A stretch of 64,000 bases of DNA from Capniomyces stellatus (GCA_001661515.1 LUVW01000021.1:132785-196784), one strand, 5' to 3'. Shown: positions 20,601 to 31,617, counted from the stretch's first letter. Notes: generated by a model from the sequence alone, not told the origin. Made by a program: numbers and translations.

Positions 20601-21779
20601 TCTACCTCTGATCCCATATATAAGCGTTCTCACCACCCCCACTATGTTCGCTGGCAAGTATCCGCTGTTCTTCTTGTACAGAATGTGCCTCGTCACCAAG
20701 TCGCTGTTCATTTCTATTATCCATTTTATCATAAAGTTCTCATCGTCATCTTCATCACCGCTTCCGTTTACCATTTCTCCCTCCTCCCCGCCGCCCATAC
20801 TCCCCTTCATCACTCGCCCCTCCATCCCTTTAAACAACTCTACATTATCTACTATTTGCTCCACCAATGTCTGGCTATCAACTCCACTCGTATGCTTTTT
20901 GCCACACAGCCTCAGCAAACATTTGATTGCATGTTTTTGTATCTCATACCCGTTACTCTCTTGCACCCCGTACAGCAGCTGCCCCACTATCGTCTTGTTC
21001 TCCTCAATCGCAAATATCGGCAACCACTCCATATACCCCTCCAACGCCACCAACGCCCTCACCTTTATATCCTCCCCAACCCCCGCATCCATCAATATAT
21101 TGTATATCATCCCCAACCACCCTGCCTCATTCCCCAAATACCCCGTTAAAACAATTCTTTCCTTGTTCTCGTTCTCCAACGTAAACCCCTCCTTATACCG
21201 TATGTCCAACAACGCTTTGGGCAACACTGCCAGCGTTATCCCTGCATTCAGCTCGTTCTTCCTCAGTCCAACCATCGGATCGCTTTCATACAAAAACATA
21301 TCCTCACCCATCGTCTGTATTATCTTTAGCCTCAGCTTCAAACTCCTCACACTCTCCTGTATCCACACCGCAAAATTCGCCCAACTTCCCACCGGCCACG
21401 ACCTCAACGCCCCTACTACTGCTACTTTTGCAGCCTTTTGCAGTATAAATTCTACATCCCCGTTCTCCTCAAACTCCATCAACCCCTCCATAATCACTCC
21501 AATCGCTTCATTCACTAGCATTCCCTCGTTGCTCTGCTCGCTACTATGAACCAATTGATCTTCCACCAACTGCCATCCAAAATTCCTTTCCTCTACACTA
21601 TTTCCTTGCTGCCTGCTTATCAACATCCTTCCCAACCCTGCCCACCTTCCTTCATTTCGCAAATTTGTTATTATCGCATTGCTTTCCACTCTTTCTTGAG
21701 TTGTGCATGTTGGCGAGTAAATTGCCAAAAGTGCCTTTCGCACTATCTCTGCATTTGCTGCAAGCTCCATTCCCTCCAT
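17601..21779 (-). CDS. exportin-5/Msn5-like karyopherin beta
   Basis: 1392 residues in one exon, ATG at 21779. The N-terminal half shows the karyopherin pattern: WQLVEDQL, then a Trp-Pro-x-x-x-W box (RSWPVGSWANF), the region LKLRLKIIQTMGEDMF matching the exportin-5 LRLAED segment, and ALVALEGYMEWLPIFAI, which matches Msn5/XPO5 HEAT repeats. Known role: RanGTP-dependent nuclear export of phosphoproteins (Msn5) or small dsRNA/tRNA cargo (XPO5). It is longer than yeast Msn5 (about 1220) or human XPO5 (about 1200). The excess lies in inserts and in a Ser/Asn/Asp-rich tail ending DDDDDLLGNLF, and a Gly run sits near residue 1105. The coding strand is strikingly G-rich, so the complementary strand has many long false frames. 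Confidence 0.75.
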   Translation of the reverse strand: MEGMELAANAEIVRKALLAIYSPTCTTQERVESNAIITNLRNEGRWAGLGRMLISRQQGNSVEERNFGWQLVEDQLVHSSEQSNEGMLVNEAIGVIMEGLMEFEENGDVEFILQKAAKVAVVGALRSWPVGSWANFAVWIQESVRSLKLRLKIIQTMGEDMFLYESDPMVGLRKNELNAGITLAVLPKALLDIRYKEGFTLENENKERIVLTGYLGNEAGWLGMIYNILMDAGVGEDIKVRALVALEGYMEWLPIFAIEENKTIVGQLLYGVQESNGYEIQKHAIKCLLRLCGKKHTSGVDSQTLVEQIVDNVELFKGMEGRVMKGSMGGGEEGEMVNGSGDEDDDENFMIKWIIEMNSDLVTRHILYKKNSGYLPANIVGVVRTLIYGIRGRKLTDMYNSATVLILMAKGHKEILEKTGCYSEFAELRSVVLSKLLWTYKVAGMDESTVDSNGWDDEDGEFESFGDIRTFAITVLRSRFTELLKLVGGIDAIGYGQELVGHVARILANGLNGNTERLGGRKNRAVANGGQHISELTISFVLIDSGAKVIEEFIEGESEEKRAMGVQIARQLFELVVMYSSDSAELVRVQLSKLMCFGYLMKIQPELVARAIGKIVQHLETPGGKGVGMSNEEDHKEWVTVSALAGSILRKMVVGNPDMFAGFYYDFEKLAKQKEESDDKRTPMRTKLNLGLVPIILVASGAGKVGFEQQVAMVKEGCLGVVQMVCSLSGQLETPQLVYELMGSGLLDLDVSDGDERLERAIVQRRLLEYNVTKLFLVIEQVSDLSLRSGKEHKKSLFQSVFSEYAPHLFKAILMLIRVMHASFNKDVIGSTAYSSFLDRVKANAAEESKLSDEKTRNVQKFYKSVVAICEFSYRALGYLLSIPSVYEQGFDDGGEMGAMWNVCLFGDAESLPNPVWKMVLASVVIPSLNGTVYIDGGSKEVISGCGDSLVVVVERRADFMASYLMPLLQFLKSKVETMWAGFLASGNLASSLEDLVRLEQTQASVGLGVDVGLELGVEAELRAITKSFVDCVVALLAGLGCGLSEIGLLETDICKFLETSNSSVGFGGNKTRNMFELLGDGDGLEGKIESEKKSVGGGGGGGGGNSNQAVVFVNRSVVLMFAKSPQLTTLLFETVKSVLAIKDTVGVGKLVVQLSNTLLPITMVSTVFQGGDEFGPLFGKLANLVDGIYGGNMALICELFGAVGMFSSSVVEGMVAVLRDPYHAELVDNVFVYLTNTLFATLLPLRLNFANENNMLCNSRLGSTLVGNCGLPQHKFDDWNKFFIDNPDRSSSSTLGSGGGGGVKKRRAKTKLILSCFVGTDKSKLFSSSSKPNSNYPNQPNANSSSSSYSKSESKIKSIRNKSSGKSGSNSNNPNNNNNNDDDDDLLGNLF

Positions 21780-22460
21780 CCTGTTTCCCTATCCTTTTGT
21801 ATATTATCTTTCAATGTCCAAATTACCAATTGCTAAAGAAAGAGTAATTTAAATTTCGAATTATAAAATGAAAAACTTTTGAGAATTACAATTTCAATAA
21901 AAATAGCTAAAAAAATTTAAAAAAATCTATACCAATAATCGCGTAATTTATCTTCATTGTTTTTATTTTTCTCACCAATTGTTTCTTTATTTTTTTATTT
22001 TCCTTGTTTATGTTTTTATTGAAATTAATCTCAACCGATTCAACACTCAAATTTCCCACATGTATTTTAATCATCAAGCTCTTCCACTGTCAAGCTTTTA
22101 AGCCAGCCAACTATTCGCCACAGCTATCTTGATTTAACTAACAACATGGTAAGCGTATGTATTTTTGCTCTGTCTGTTTACAGTCTGGGCTTTGCTAGCT
22201 GCCAATTCACTTGTCCTCCCCTTTCAGCTCACTGCAGCCCAATCAACCGTTAGTTGGTTCTTTTAAGCTTTACTAGAAGCTGCTCCCATCAATTCTACTA
22301 CATTTGTTGCGAAACAAATATTCCAGATACATGGTTCCATTGCCCTTTTTGCTCTAATTTGACTCATTTTACATCACTAATACAATGTTACCCTTCTTTT
22401 CGCCATACACTTGTCCTTTTCCAGATTTGACAAAAAAAAGTAAAGTTCTGGTATCTAGTG

Positions 22461-22536
22461 TACTACTGCTACTACTGCTACTACTGCTACTACTGCTACT
22501 ACTGCTACTACTGCTACTACTGCTACTACTGCTACT
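22461..22536. repeat. (TACTACTGC)n microsatellite
   Basis: About eight 9-bp units made of TAC/TGC triplets. Open in several frames as poly-Leu or poly-Ser, which I treat as artefact because no homologous sequence flanks it. Confidence 0.9.
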
Positions 22537-22835
22537 CTGTAAACAGATTACTTGCAGCAAGGGGAGTTGGTCACCGTTAAGATCGTGTTCCGTATGAAAA
22601 AGCAAAAGATGTTTATAGCAGATTATATAATTGCTTTAAATAGAATTATGATTGGGTGCTCACATCTAGTTTTTGTTTATAATTCCGTTCTTTTTTTTTC
22701 CTTTGCCTGATCAAAAAGGTTTTGCACTAGAAATCGTTTGGGCATAATGAGCTTTAAAAAAAAAAAGTAACCCATTTGGGCATTGGCTTTTTAGATGCAA
22801 AATCAATTCGCTGTGGTCGATTAAATTATAAAACA

Positions 22836-22872
22836 TCAATAAATCAATAAATCAATAAATCAATAAATCAAT
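22836..22872. repeat. (AATCAATA)n short tandem repeat
   Basis: Five 8-bp units of AATCAATA in non-coding DNA. Confidence 0.85.
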
Positions 22873-22970
22873 CTGGCAAAAGGTTGAAATAAAAACAAAT
22901 TTGAAACATGTCGCTCGATATAGTTTATGCTATTTTGAAAACTTGCTCAAAAGTGTTGGAAAAAAAATGA

Positions 22971-23030
22971 TTATCCGAAAAAACAACTATCCGAAAAAAC
23001 GACTACTTGAAAAAACGACTATTCGGAAAT
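22971..23030. repeat. four degenerate 14-15 bp repeats (CGAAAAAACGACTAT)
   Basis: Units of the type TCCGAAAAAACGACTA repeat four times with one- or two-base changes, upstream of the spermidine-synthase-like gene. It could be a clustered transcription-factor site or plain slippage. Confidence 0.6.
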
Positions 23031-23341
23031 ATAGTTAGTTGGATATATAACCAACTGAAAGGTAATTTTCAGCATTAACTGTTATTCTTTTTCTGTTTAA
23101 CAGCGTACATTTTATACACGTTGCTGTTTTAGTTGATTTTTAATTTAAAATAATCAGAGCAAGTAAAAGTGGAAAAACACACCTTGATCTATTGTATTCT
23201 TTTCTTAGCCATTCGATAGGTAAGCATAAAAGAACAAGAACAGTGACTGATAGGTGTTTAGGCGTTTATAGTAAACATCTCAGCTAGTAGTTTATATATA
23301 CTTGTGTTCACAGAAACCCAGTGCTGCAATTTCGTTTTTTC

Positions 23342-25548
23342 ATGAGTGTCCGTAATCGAAAGCAAACCAAGGAGGAGGCGCTCGTTTCCAAGGAGGACAA
23401 GGTGCCTCAAAAGCTTGTTAAATTTAACGAAATGATGAAGGCAGATACTGATATCCCAGGTATATTGGGCGGAATAATAGCAACATACACCATCGTTTCA
23501 ACAATGGCAGCCTACACAAAAATAGGGCCGCAGTATGTTGAGCCAGTGTTCGGAAATGTGCTGCCTTTGGTGGGATTCTCTAAAGGATTGATTATCAGCT
23601 TTGGTATTGGTGCTTTTTTGGGGAGCGGAAGGTACAATTTCTTTTTGCACTCAGTAGAAAAAGACTGCAAAATAAGCGAGTTGGAATTTGAAAACAGCAG
23701 AAAAAGCGATTCAAGCTCCAAAAACGGAAACTTGAGCAAAGTTAAAGTAGGCGAGGCGATCGAGTATAACGAAAAACAGTACTTGCACAGAATTGATGAA
23801 GGTGTTCTTGATACGATTGGGGTTGTGTTCACTCTTGGGTCACTGTTCGCTGTTGTTGCGCCTGTTTTGCTTGAATCAGTGTTTATGAGGTCGCAGTTTG
23901 GGCCAACATACGGGCCCTTGGCTGCCCACATGGTGTTTGAGTTCCCTGTGTTTATTTTCTGCGGATACTCGGCAATGATGGTCGCCTCGCGGCTATCAAC
24001 AAAGGCAGCAACGAAAACTTTGGGCTCGATCATCGGATTTGCTTACCTGTTCATTATTGCTATATCCAGCATGATTCTGCTCAAGTTCCTACCTAAACGG
24101 CCAGCGTGCAGCGGTGTTTTATTCCAGGCCATATTCATTGGTCTTTCGGGAATAATAATGAAACTATCCTCCATTTTCCAAAAGTCGATGGACAAAATCC
24201 GCCTGGATCGACTGAATTATGGAGATGAACCACAATCCAATGACGAACCTTCAACTACAAGCAGCGACCAATCTAATACCAGCGATTCAGCTGTTGTCGA
24301 GGAAGTCAAAACCCCAGCGGAGTTGGAAGCTGAAAGAATTGAAAAGATGAGGATCAAGAAACTCCGAAAGCGAAAGAATCTTTATCTCTTTATGTCTTTT
24401 CTGCCGTTCGCATTTGTTTTTTTCAACGCTTCCAGCATCTTGTATCGAAACCCTCAATGCGCAAGCTCAGTGACTTGGAAACACAACACCAACCCTGAAA
24501 TCGAGATTCTGTCAAGAGTCGAATCATACACCGGGTGGGTTGATGTTGCAGACTTTAAAGGCAAAAAAGAATTCCGTGTCCTGCGCAGTGGCCACTCCAT
24601 CATTGGCGGCACTTGGAAATCAACAGGCGAGTCGATATATGGGGTATTCTACTACTTTGACGCTGTTAGATATATTAAGTCTAGAAAGTTGCCAAAGATT
24701 GAAACAGCCCTCCAGATCGGGTTGGGCGTAGGAATTTCGGCAAAATCTCTGCATAGACAGGGTGTCCGCGTTGATGTGGTTGAATACGACAGCCAAGTAT
24801 TGCAAGCTGCTCAAAAGTACTTTGCCTTGCCCAAGAACATCAACAGTGCCCATGTGATTGACGGAAGACAGTTTGTCTACCAGTCACAAGCCAACACGTA
24901 CGACTATGTAATACACGACGTGTTTTCTGGTGGGTCGGTCTCATCACACATGTTCTCCCAACAAGTTTTGAGCCAGATTAAACGGATTCTCAAGCCTGAT
25001 GGAATACTATCAATGAACATTGTTGGGTTTACCACGGACAACTTTACATTGAGCCATGTCAAGCATACTCTGCTTTCTGTGTTTTCTAATGTTCGTGTAT
25101 TCGCCGAGTCGCTTGAACATCCTGAAAAAATAAAGAATATAGTAAGTCTGATCCATGTTTATTGCACCTGGTACTCTAGGGCCAATTGCACATTTATACA
25201 TTTATTACTAACCTGCGATGACCGTCTTTACAATATCTATCTGCGAATCAGCTTTAATTTATCACTGTTACTTTCTGTCTACGCTAGGTATTCTTTGCAG
25301 CTGATATCCCAATCGAGTTTGATTTCCCAGAATCAATTACCAATGTAGATTCTGGGGACTATTCAATAAAAAACACTGTTCTTCGCGACATGGAAAAGTA
25401 CGAACTAACAATAGACTATAAACCTTCAGAAGTATCCATCATCACTGACCAAAACGATGTTCTGTACAACATGGGCGTTCCCGTTGCCATAAGTCATTGG
25501 GAAACCATGCGTGAAATTTTCCCTGAATCTTTTTGGTTGAACTACTAG
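23342..25548 (+). CDS. membrane-anchored spermidine-synthase-like (PAPT fold) protein, two exons
   Basis: Exons 23342-25141 and 25288-25548, phase 0, 686 residues. The frame opens upstream at a GTG, but the first ATG (MSVRNRK) is taken. The N-terminal 370 residues hold about seven hydrophobic segments, with a charged cytosolic-type insert (AELEAERIEKMRIKKLRKRK) before the last. The C-terminal 300 residues are a Rossmann aminopropyltransferase fold: ALQIGLGVGISA (SAM-loop equivalent), VDVVEYDSQVLQAA, HVIDGRQFV and YDYVIHDVFSGGSV. The usual catalytic D-x-x-D of spermidine synthase reads DVFS, as in membrane-fused spermidine-synthase-like proteins of bacteria and fungi, so polyamine synthesis is doubtful. 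A methyltransferase-like or other SAM-dependent role is possible. A 146-bp intron splits the last strand region. Confidence 0.8.
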
Positions 25549-28500
25549 TTCTCTATCCTATTTTCTCTATCCTATTTTCCCTCTCGTTCTCTTTTATTAT
25601 TTCTTTTTCTTTCTCTTTTTTTTTGCTCTACTTTACTGGTTATGTTTTCTTCAAATTACTAATCCAAATTCCTCTAATCTATATTGAAACACCAACCTCA
25701 TGGCAGTTCGAACCTACACATTGCTCTATAAAAGCTGTTTGGATATTCATACATTGCTCCACTTGTATACTATCCACCTCGCTTATTTTGGCTGTTGCTT
25801 TTTATACAATAAGTTTGCGGCTGGACAAAATACTTGGATTTAAATGTCAGCTTGGTACTTTTAAAACTCATTGTCTAAGCCTTGGTTATTCAACACTATG
25901 CTGACAGCCTCTCCATCTATCTCACTCGCATTCCCATCGGTGCTTTACGTTGATCTTCGGCTAACTCGGCCTCATCTCAAGGCATTTGGATATTGGTTTA
26001 GTATGTACATTGTCTCCTTTTTTTTGTTCTGCTTTGCTTTTTTATTTTTATTTTTTTAAAAAAGGCTATTTAGGGCTATTAGCACTCTCCTCTTCTCAAC
26101 TCGATAGGTTTTTTTGAAATACCATTGTACTGGTTGTGCTTGGCTTTACTCGATTTGTGAATGTGGCTAAAACAATTACATTGATAACTAATTGGCATTG
26201 TTACTTTGAAATCTACTAAACAAAATACTTATCACTTGATTGTTATGTTTCAGCCAAATTGATTCCCTATTGTCCTCGTTTCCAACATTTTAACAAGTAC
26301 CAAATGTAAGGGTTATTGTCTTTAAACTATCGTTTTTACTCTTGGATACTAATATAAAAATTACAAACGCATAAACCCCATCTTCTAGCTGTGAATTGGC
26401 TAAATAAATCCTAATTCCAGATACATTCATTAAAATGGCTTCGTTGTAGTTGCTTCGATGTTAAGCATCAACAATAAGTATTCTAGATTTGGTGCCAAAG
26501 TTGGCACTAATACTGACCATATTGTACTCTTTTCAGCTAAAGTAACTTATTCTCAGACAACAGCGGGTTCTTGTATAAACGTTTTCTGCCGATTGCTACT
26601 GTAATTAACGCCATTAGTGGCATTCAGCAGCAATTGTTAATCAACAGAGGAACGACATTACCAATCTCTACAATTTCTAACTCTGCCCAGTAAATATCCT
26701 TACCTTTTCTTAAACGATTTTTTGACTCTTTGCTGACCAAAACACGCCAGGCTGTATCTCTACTCGGCTTTTAAATTAAAAAAAACTATGGTTTGTGTTT
26801 GGCATTGAAGCTAAGAGCGTTTAATCCTAGTAAAACTTTTCTGGTAAGTTACCCAAGCCGCCAATTTTTGGCGCCTTATTCCTTGGCTAACTGGTGGGAA
26901 ATATGTTTAAAAAATGAAACACGCAGTTTTTTGCCCATAATCAGACTCTTTTGATTCAGAATAACCCCCCGCTTTGAAGCTTCAGAACCTGCTTCAATGA
27001 AGCTGGCCAAAGTAGAAACCATCACTGCACTGCACTTTTATGACCCTAACTCGTTGTGCACATGTATCGTCTTTGTCAACGTTCATTTTACTTGGCTTTA
27101 GGGGTGTATCTTGGCGTATTTTGGGTTTTCTGCATTGTCCAAAAGTTTAAATTCAGCTGCTTAGTTGACCCCTAGTAAAAGCAATCGCTATTCTCTCTTT
27201 TTAAATAATACCATTTGTTTTGAATAAACTTTTATTGTTTGAGTACAAAATGACGGGCGTTAAGAAGAACAACAATTACAATGAGTTCGATTAAAAACGT
27301 TTTCACCGATTGTTAACCTATTCAGTCAGTTTGTGACAAGCAATCAGCTACTGCGTGATATAATCAGCGGTAAGATATAAAACGTAGTGCTAATCTGGCT
27401 AACAAGTTATATGTATTATTAATACACACACAAAGCCTGCATGTACCAAATAATGCTTAGTCTCGATGACTTTTTAGACTGTAAAGTTTGAACTCGCATC
27501 AGAAATATTGAATGGTCCTTGTATTTTTTTATATATTGAAGTATGGACCATGATCTTTGGGTTTAGTTAGGCGTTCGCTTGTTTTAAATTGTTGGAGGTG
27601 CAAGTATGCACAAAGGGCGACATTGTGACATTGCTAATTTAACGATCAAAGTGCAAATAACAGACGGGTTAAGGTCAGTAGCCAACGTGGGCTAGCAATG
27701 ATAATGGTGATAAATGTATCATCGAATCTGAGTAAAAAAAACAAACAAATTGTGTTTGTATCTACCTTGTGTGTGGTATATATATAGTATTTCTTTCAAA
27801 CCGACTGCTAGGATAGATTCAAACCTTTTTAGGCGTAATAAACAGCCAAATCTTTTGCTTTTTTACTCTTTGTTTTCTTGTTTTATTGTCTTTTGCAAGT
27901 GCAATGGTTTGGTAGAGTACTTATAAATACAATAATGGTTTTTAGCTTTTTGGGTTACTTGCTTAGTTCTTTGCATCCAATTATATATTTTACATTACAA
28001 GTTTTTCCTTTTTTTCTTTTTTTTATGTACAAGCCAGCTCAAAAACACATCTACTTGAGTTTTATCGAACTGCGTTGCGACATTTAGATTTACACATTCA
28101 CAGCCATTTTTTAAAGTTTAGCTTATTTATTTATTATTATATTGAAACTATTCAAATTTTGCTTTTTTTTATTCATTTTTTGCTTTTTGTTTGATTGTTC
28201 TGTGATTCAAAAACATTTCAAACTCAAGGCTGAAGTGCAGCTTCACATTTAAATCACTCAAAGTGTTATTGATCGAATTGAATCGACAACAATGCGATTT
28301 TTCTATAATTAGAAAACTTAATCAGCTTTAAAATTGAATAAAGTAAAGATCCAAAACACTCTCGCTTAGCTTTATTTTTATTTGATAGATTAGCTTAAAT
28401 TTGATGAATAACCTCTAAATGCCAAAACAATGTTATATAGCTGACAACACAATCAATAAAGCTGTATTTTAAAAAAAAATTACAATGGGGAGTGGGGCCC

Positions 28501-29932
28501 AAGACATTTTTTATATATATATTTCATTTTGCGTATTTAATGAGAGAATCGAGTAAATAAATTGCAAGTTAAGCCATTAATGCTTAGGTAAATGAACTAA
28601 TAGGCTTGTATTTCTATAGATTTGTTGTTTTAAAGATTGTAAATGACCTGATTTTAGATTTACAGGTTAGCCTATTTACAAATTTATATTGGGGTAGGCG
28701 TATAATTTAGATTTTCAATCACAGATTCTACCTAGCGTTGGTGATACAATAAGGTTGTCAAATATATGGTCTCAGGTGGTGCACTGAAATAAAATGCCTA
28801 AATCAATGTCATATGTCATAATGGCTTAGAGGCTGGCTAAGTTTTTACCAAGATGTTTTTATTTTGCAAATCAATATACTGGTATGAATCAAAAATAATC
28901 GTAATATTTCAATAAAAAAAAACAAAAATAATCGTAATATCTCAAAAAGTAAAATAGTTGAGATAATAAAATAAACAGTCACAATGCCTCTGATAATGGG
29001 GTTAAACTCGGCCAAAAGCAAATGGCTGACCAGTAGTTATGTGGGCAAGAATAAATTCTTGGTATTTGTGCAGACTCTGTATATTTACTCCGGTTTTAAC
29101 GCTCAATGTAGTTTCAATTACCAGGTTTCAATAGCCAGGGAATAGCTTGAGGAAATAAACAGAGAAATGTATTGGAAATGCAAAACGCAGATCCATTGTT
29201 AGACTCGCTCTAAATATGCAGCTTGCAGTTTGGAGTGATGTTTGCTACAAACATAGGTTGTGTGCTCTTTGAATCAACACATTGTATCTTGTTATACTTT
29301 TTTTCAAAGAGATAGCGGTTATCGATATATACACCAGATTATGTATACTCGATGAAAAACAATTGCTCAACAATAAACAAGCAGCATTGACTTGTTGAAT
29401 GCTGTATACTAGAAGCCATTGAGGCAATATACATGGGTGTATATGACTCTAGATTTATTGACAATATCTAATCCCAGAGACACACCATTGGCAAGGCTTT
29501 GTACAACCCCAGTATGATACTGGAAATATACCTAGCCCTCTAAAATTTACATGTTCAACTTGGGCTCAGTGTTAGTTAATTCTACTTTGATACCACAGCT
29601 GTAATGAAACCTCTTTGCAGTGTTTTTAAAAAGTAAATAGCAAAAAAAAAAGAAGAAAAAAGGTATAAATAGAGCAGGGAGTCCATGCTAAAAAAACATT
29701 ATATCATCACAACTTCTCTGAACTGAGTTCATATTCTAATACCAGCAATACAATCAACACAGCTTTAAATACAATACAACTTTTTTTGTATTAGATTCTG
29801 CAAAACGGACAATTCTATCTTTTAAAAAAACACCGATACATCTGTACTTGATAAACAACCAGCTTTTAATAAATAAACAAGCCCATAGCTTTTCAAAATC
29901 TTGACCAACATCCAAACAAACGTACTGTAAAA
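25549..29932. other. 4.4-kb AT-rich region without a supportable gene
   Basis: Frames at 25533-26059 and 27878-28087 are hydrophobic and T-tract driven. A short stretch near 25890-25990 is open with coding-like composition on both strands, but neither strand extends. No tRNA, rRNA or transposon features were recognised. The last 270 bp are the leader of the secreted-family gene at 29933. Confidence 0.4.
29664..29671 (+). promoter_or_regulatory. TATA box of the secreted-family gene at 29933
   Basis: TATAAATA preceded by a purine run, 269 bp upstream of the ATG. It is the best TATA match among the four family promoters. Confidence 0.4.
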
Positions 29933-31090
29933 ATGAAATTCAACACACAACGTACTTCAAGCAAGGTCCTTGCTCTCTTTGCTTCAATCGGGCTGTCTGG
30001 TGCAGCTGGAGAAGCCACGGAACCCACATTAAGTGCGATGCCTGTTATTGATCCAAGTTGTGAAACTTACAAAACTACGGAAATTACCACAAAGATTTTC
30101 AAAGTACCAGAAATAAAAACCGGCATTGTGACGCCAGACGTTGAAGTTGGTCCTGGGACTGTAGTCAAGCTTGTAACCGTGACTGATGTCATAGTGATCA
30201 CTCTTAACCCAGACGACCCAAATGCATACACTCTTTCGACAATAACTACAGGATACTGCGCTGACGTTGCAGCTCCTGGGGGATGTTGCGGATCGCCATA
30301 CCAAACCATAAATCCTGGGCCTTCCGTGCCTACTACAATCGATCCAATTTGTGAAACAACCAACACCGATGTCGCCAACCCAACTGGCGGGGCTTATTGC
30401 GTAGACTCTGCTTACAACTGGAAAGACCGCATCCCAATAAATTGTGATGGCGATAACTTTGAGATTTCCTTTGAAGTTGATCCTGGAACCGACTTCTTCT
30501 TCAAGGTCAATGATATGAAAGGTTTGGCTAATAGCAACAGAGTTGATGGGTTTATCGGTTTGAGCAATGGCATTGTAAAATTAGACGCTGTTAACAACAT
30601 TGCACGCACTTTTAGCACCACTGTTGGCATGAGCATACCAATACTCATAAGATTCACACCAGACGGAATCATGTTTGCAGTAAACGGAGTAATAGTCGTA
30701 CAGGACATAATCCCCAAAAGCATATTCTCTGGATACATGGCAAACGATCCACTGTACTTTGTGTTTGGATCAATAAACAACAACGTATCATTTAAGAAAA
30801 TCGTGGTTAGCTGCTTCAGCTCAACTGGGTGTGAACCAGCTGACCCAAATGGCCCCGTAGATCCCCCAACCGTAGCTCCAATCTACATCACCCCAATTGT
30901 TATTGATTCTGTAACAACATTTATTACAATCAATAGCGATGGAATACCAGTTGGCAGAAACGCCAAAATTAACTCGGCCATCAACGAAACCCCACAACAA
31001 GCCTCCCCATCCAACAGCTTGTCATCTGCCATGACTGTTTCCAGTACCGATAATGAGCCCAGAATCCTCCAAGTCTCCAAGTTGGACTAA
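29933..31090 (+). CDS. secreted two-module protein, family member D
   Basis: 385 residues, single exon, signal peptide about 1-24 (SIGLSGAAGEA). Module 1 begins at CETYKTTEITTKIF and carries DVEVGPGTVVKLVTVT, DDPNAY and GYCADV. A Cys/Pro-rich linker (GGCCGSPYQ) follows that members A and B lack. Module 2 runs from IPINCDGDNFEISF through FFKVNDMKGLANSNRV, IRFTPDGIMFAVNG and LYFVFGS to VVSC. The tail has TVAPIYITPIV and Ser-rich sequence. It lies 15 kb from the rest of the family with housekeeping genes between, so the copies dispersed early or the intervening block was inserted. Function unknown, presumably extracellular. Confidence 0.85.
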   Translation: MKFNTQRTSSKVLALFASIGLSGAAGEATEPTLSAMPVIDPSCETYKTTEITTKIFKVPEIKTGIVTPDVEVGPGTVVKLVTVTDVIVITLNPDDPNAYTLSTITTGYCADVAAPGGCCGSPYQTINPGPSVPTTIDPICETTNTDVANPTGGAYCVDSAYNWKDRIPINCDGDNFEISFEVDPGTDFFFKVNDMKGLANSNRVDGFIGLSNGIVKLDAVNNIARTFSTTVGMSIPILIRFTPDGIMFAVNGVIVVQDIIPKSIFSGYMANDPLYFVFGSINNNVSFKKIVVSCFSSTGCEPADPNGPVDPPTVAPIYITPIVIDSVTTFITINSDGIPVGRNAKINSAINETPQQASPSNSLSSAMTVSSTDNEPRILQVSKLD

Positions 31091-31617
31091 TTAATGGCAA
31101 AAACAAAGTCCACCAGTCTAGGCAATGGATAATCAATCACTATCAGGCCTCAAGCACACTGGACTAGCATTTCTCCATTCCATGTTCCTTTTTTAAAGAA
31201 TAATACACGCTCTGGCGGTTGTATTAGCAATGGATCATTGATACTTTTCTTTTTTATTTCTACTCAATTCTCGTTATAGTTAGCATATTGATAACATAAT
31301 AATTTTTCACCTAATAATAAAACATCAAAAAAAATTGTTACTACAAGCGCAGCGATTTCGCGGTATTCTGGTCATTTAAAAAAACGTCGAGGCAATTTCA
31401 AAAATAATAATAAAATGTCGAGGTATTTGGAATATTAAAAATAAATAACGGCAAATCTATTGACGAAACATGTTATTGGCATTGATATTGTTATTAATAG
31501 CCAACAAGCTTGTGCTGCTTTCAAAACAAAAGGGCTTTGGTTTTTTATAACTATAGTAAACAAACGGTGTTGTGGTATCTTTTTTTTCAACTAAATAAAA
31601 TAGTAATAATTTAGGCA
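31091..31617. other. intergenic region
   Basis: Tandem plus-strand genes flank this AT-rich spacer. Nothing beyond A-rich tracts near the next start codon is seen. Confidence 0.5.

Larger units (their letters stand above)
21780..23341. other. divergent intergenic region with three tandem repeats
   Basis: Lies between the divergent exportin and spermidine-synthase-like genes and should hold both promoters. A possible 5' UTR intron of the right-hand gene is visible: donor GTAAGC at 23220 and acceptor TTCACAG ending at 23313. Repeats at 22461, 22836 and 22971 are listed separately. No gene seen. Confidence 0.5.

Noticed and set aside
17773..21847. About a dozen plus-strand frames of 60-335 codons across the exportin gene
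   Set aside because: They are shadows of a 1392-codon gene with strong G/C skew, with low-complexity Pro/Ser/His composition and no homology pattern.
22369..22605. Poly-Ser/poly-Leu frames over the TAC/TGC microsatellite
   Set aside because: Triplet repeat keeps all frames open; flanking residues show no domain.
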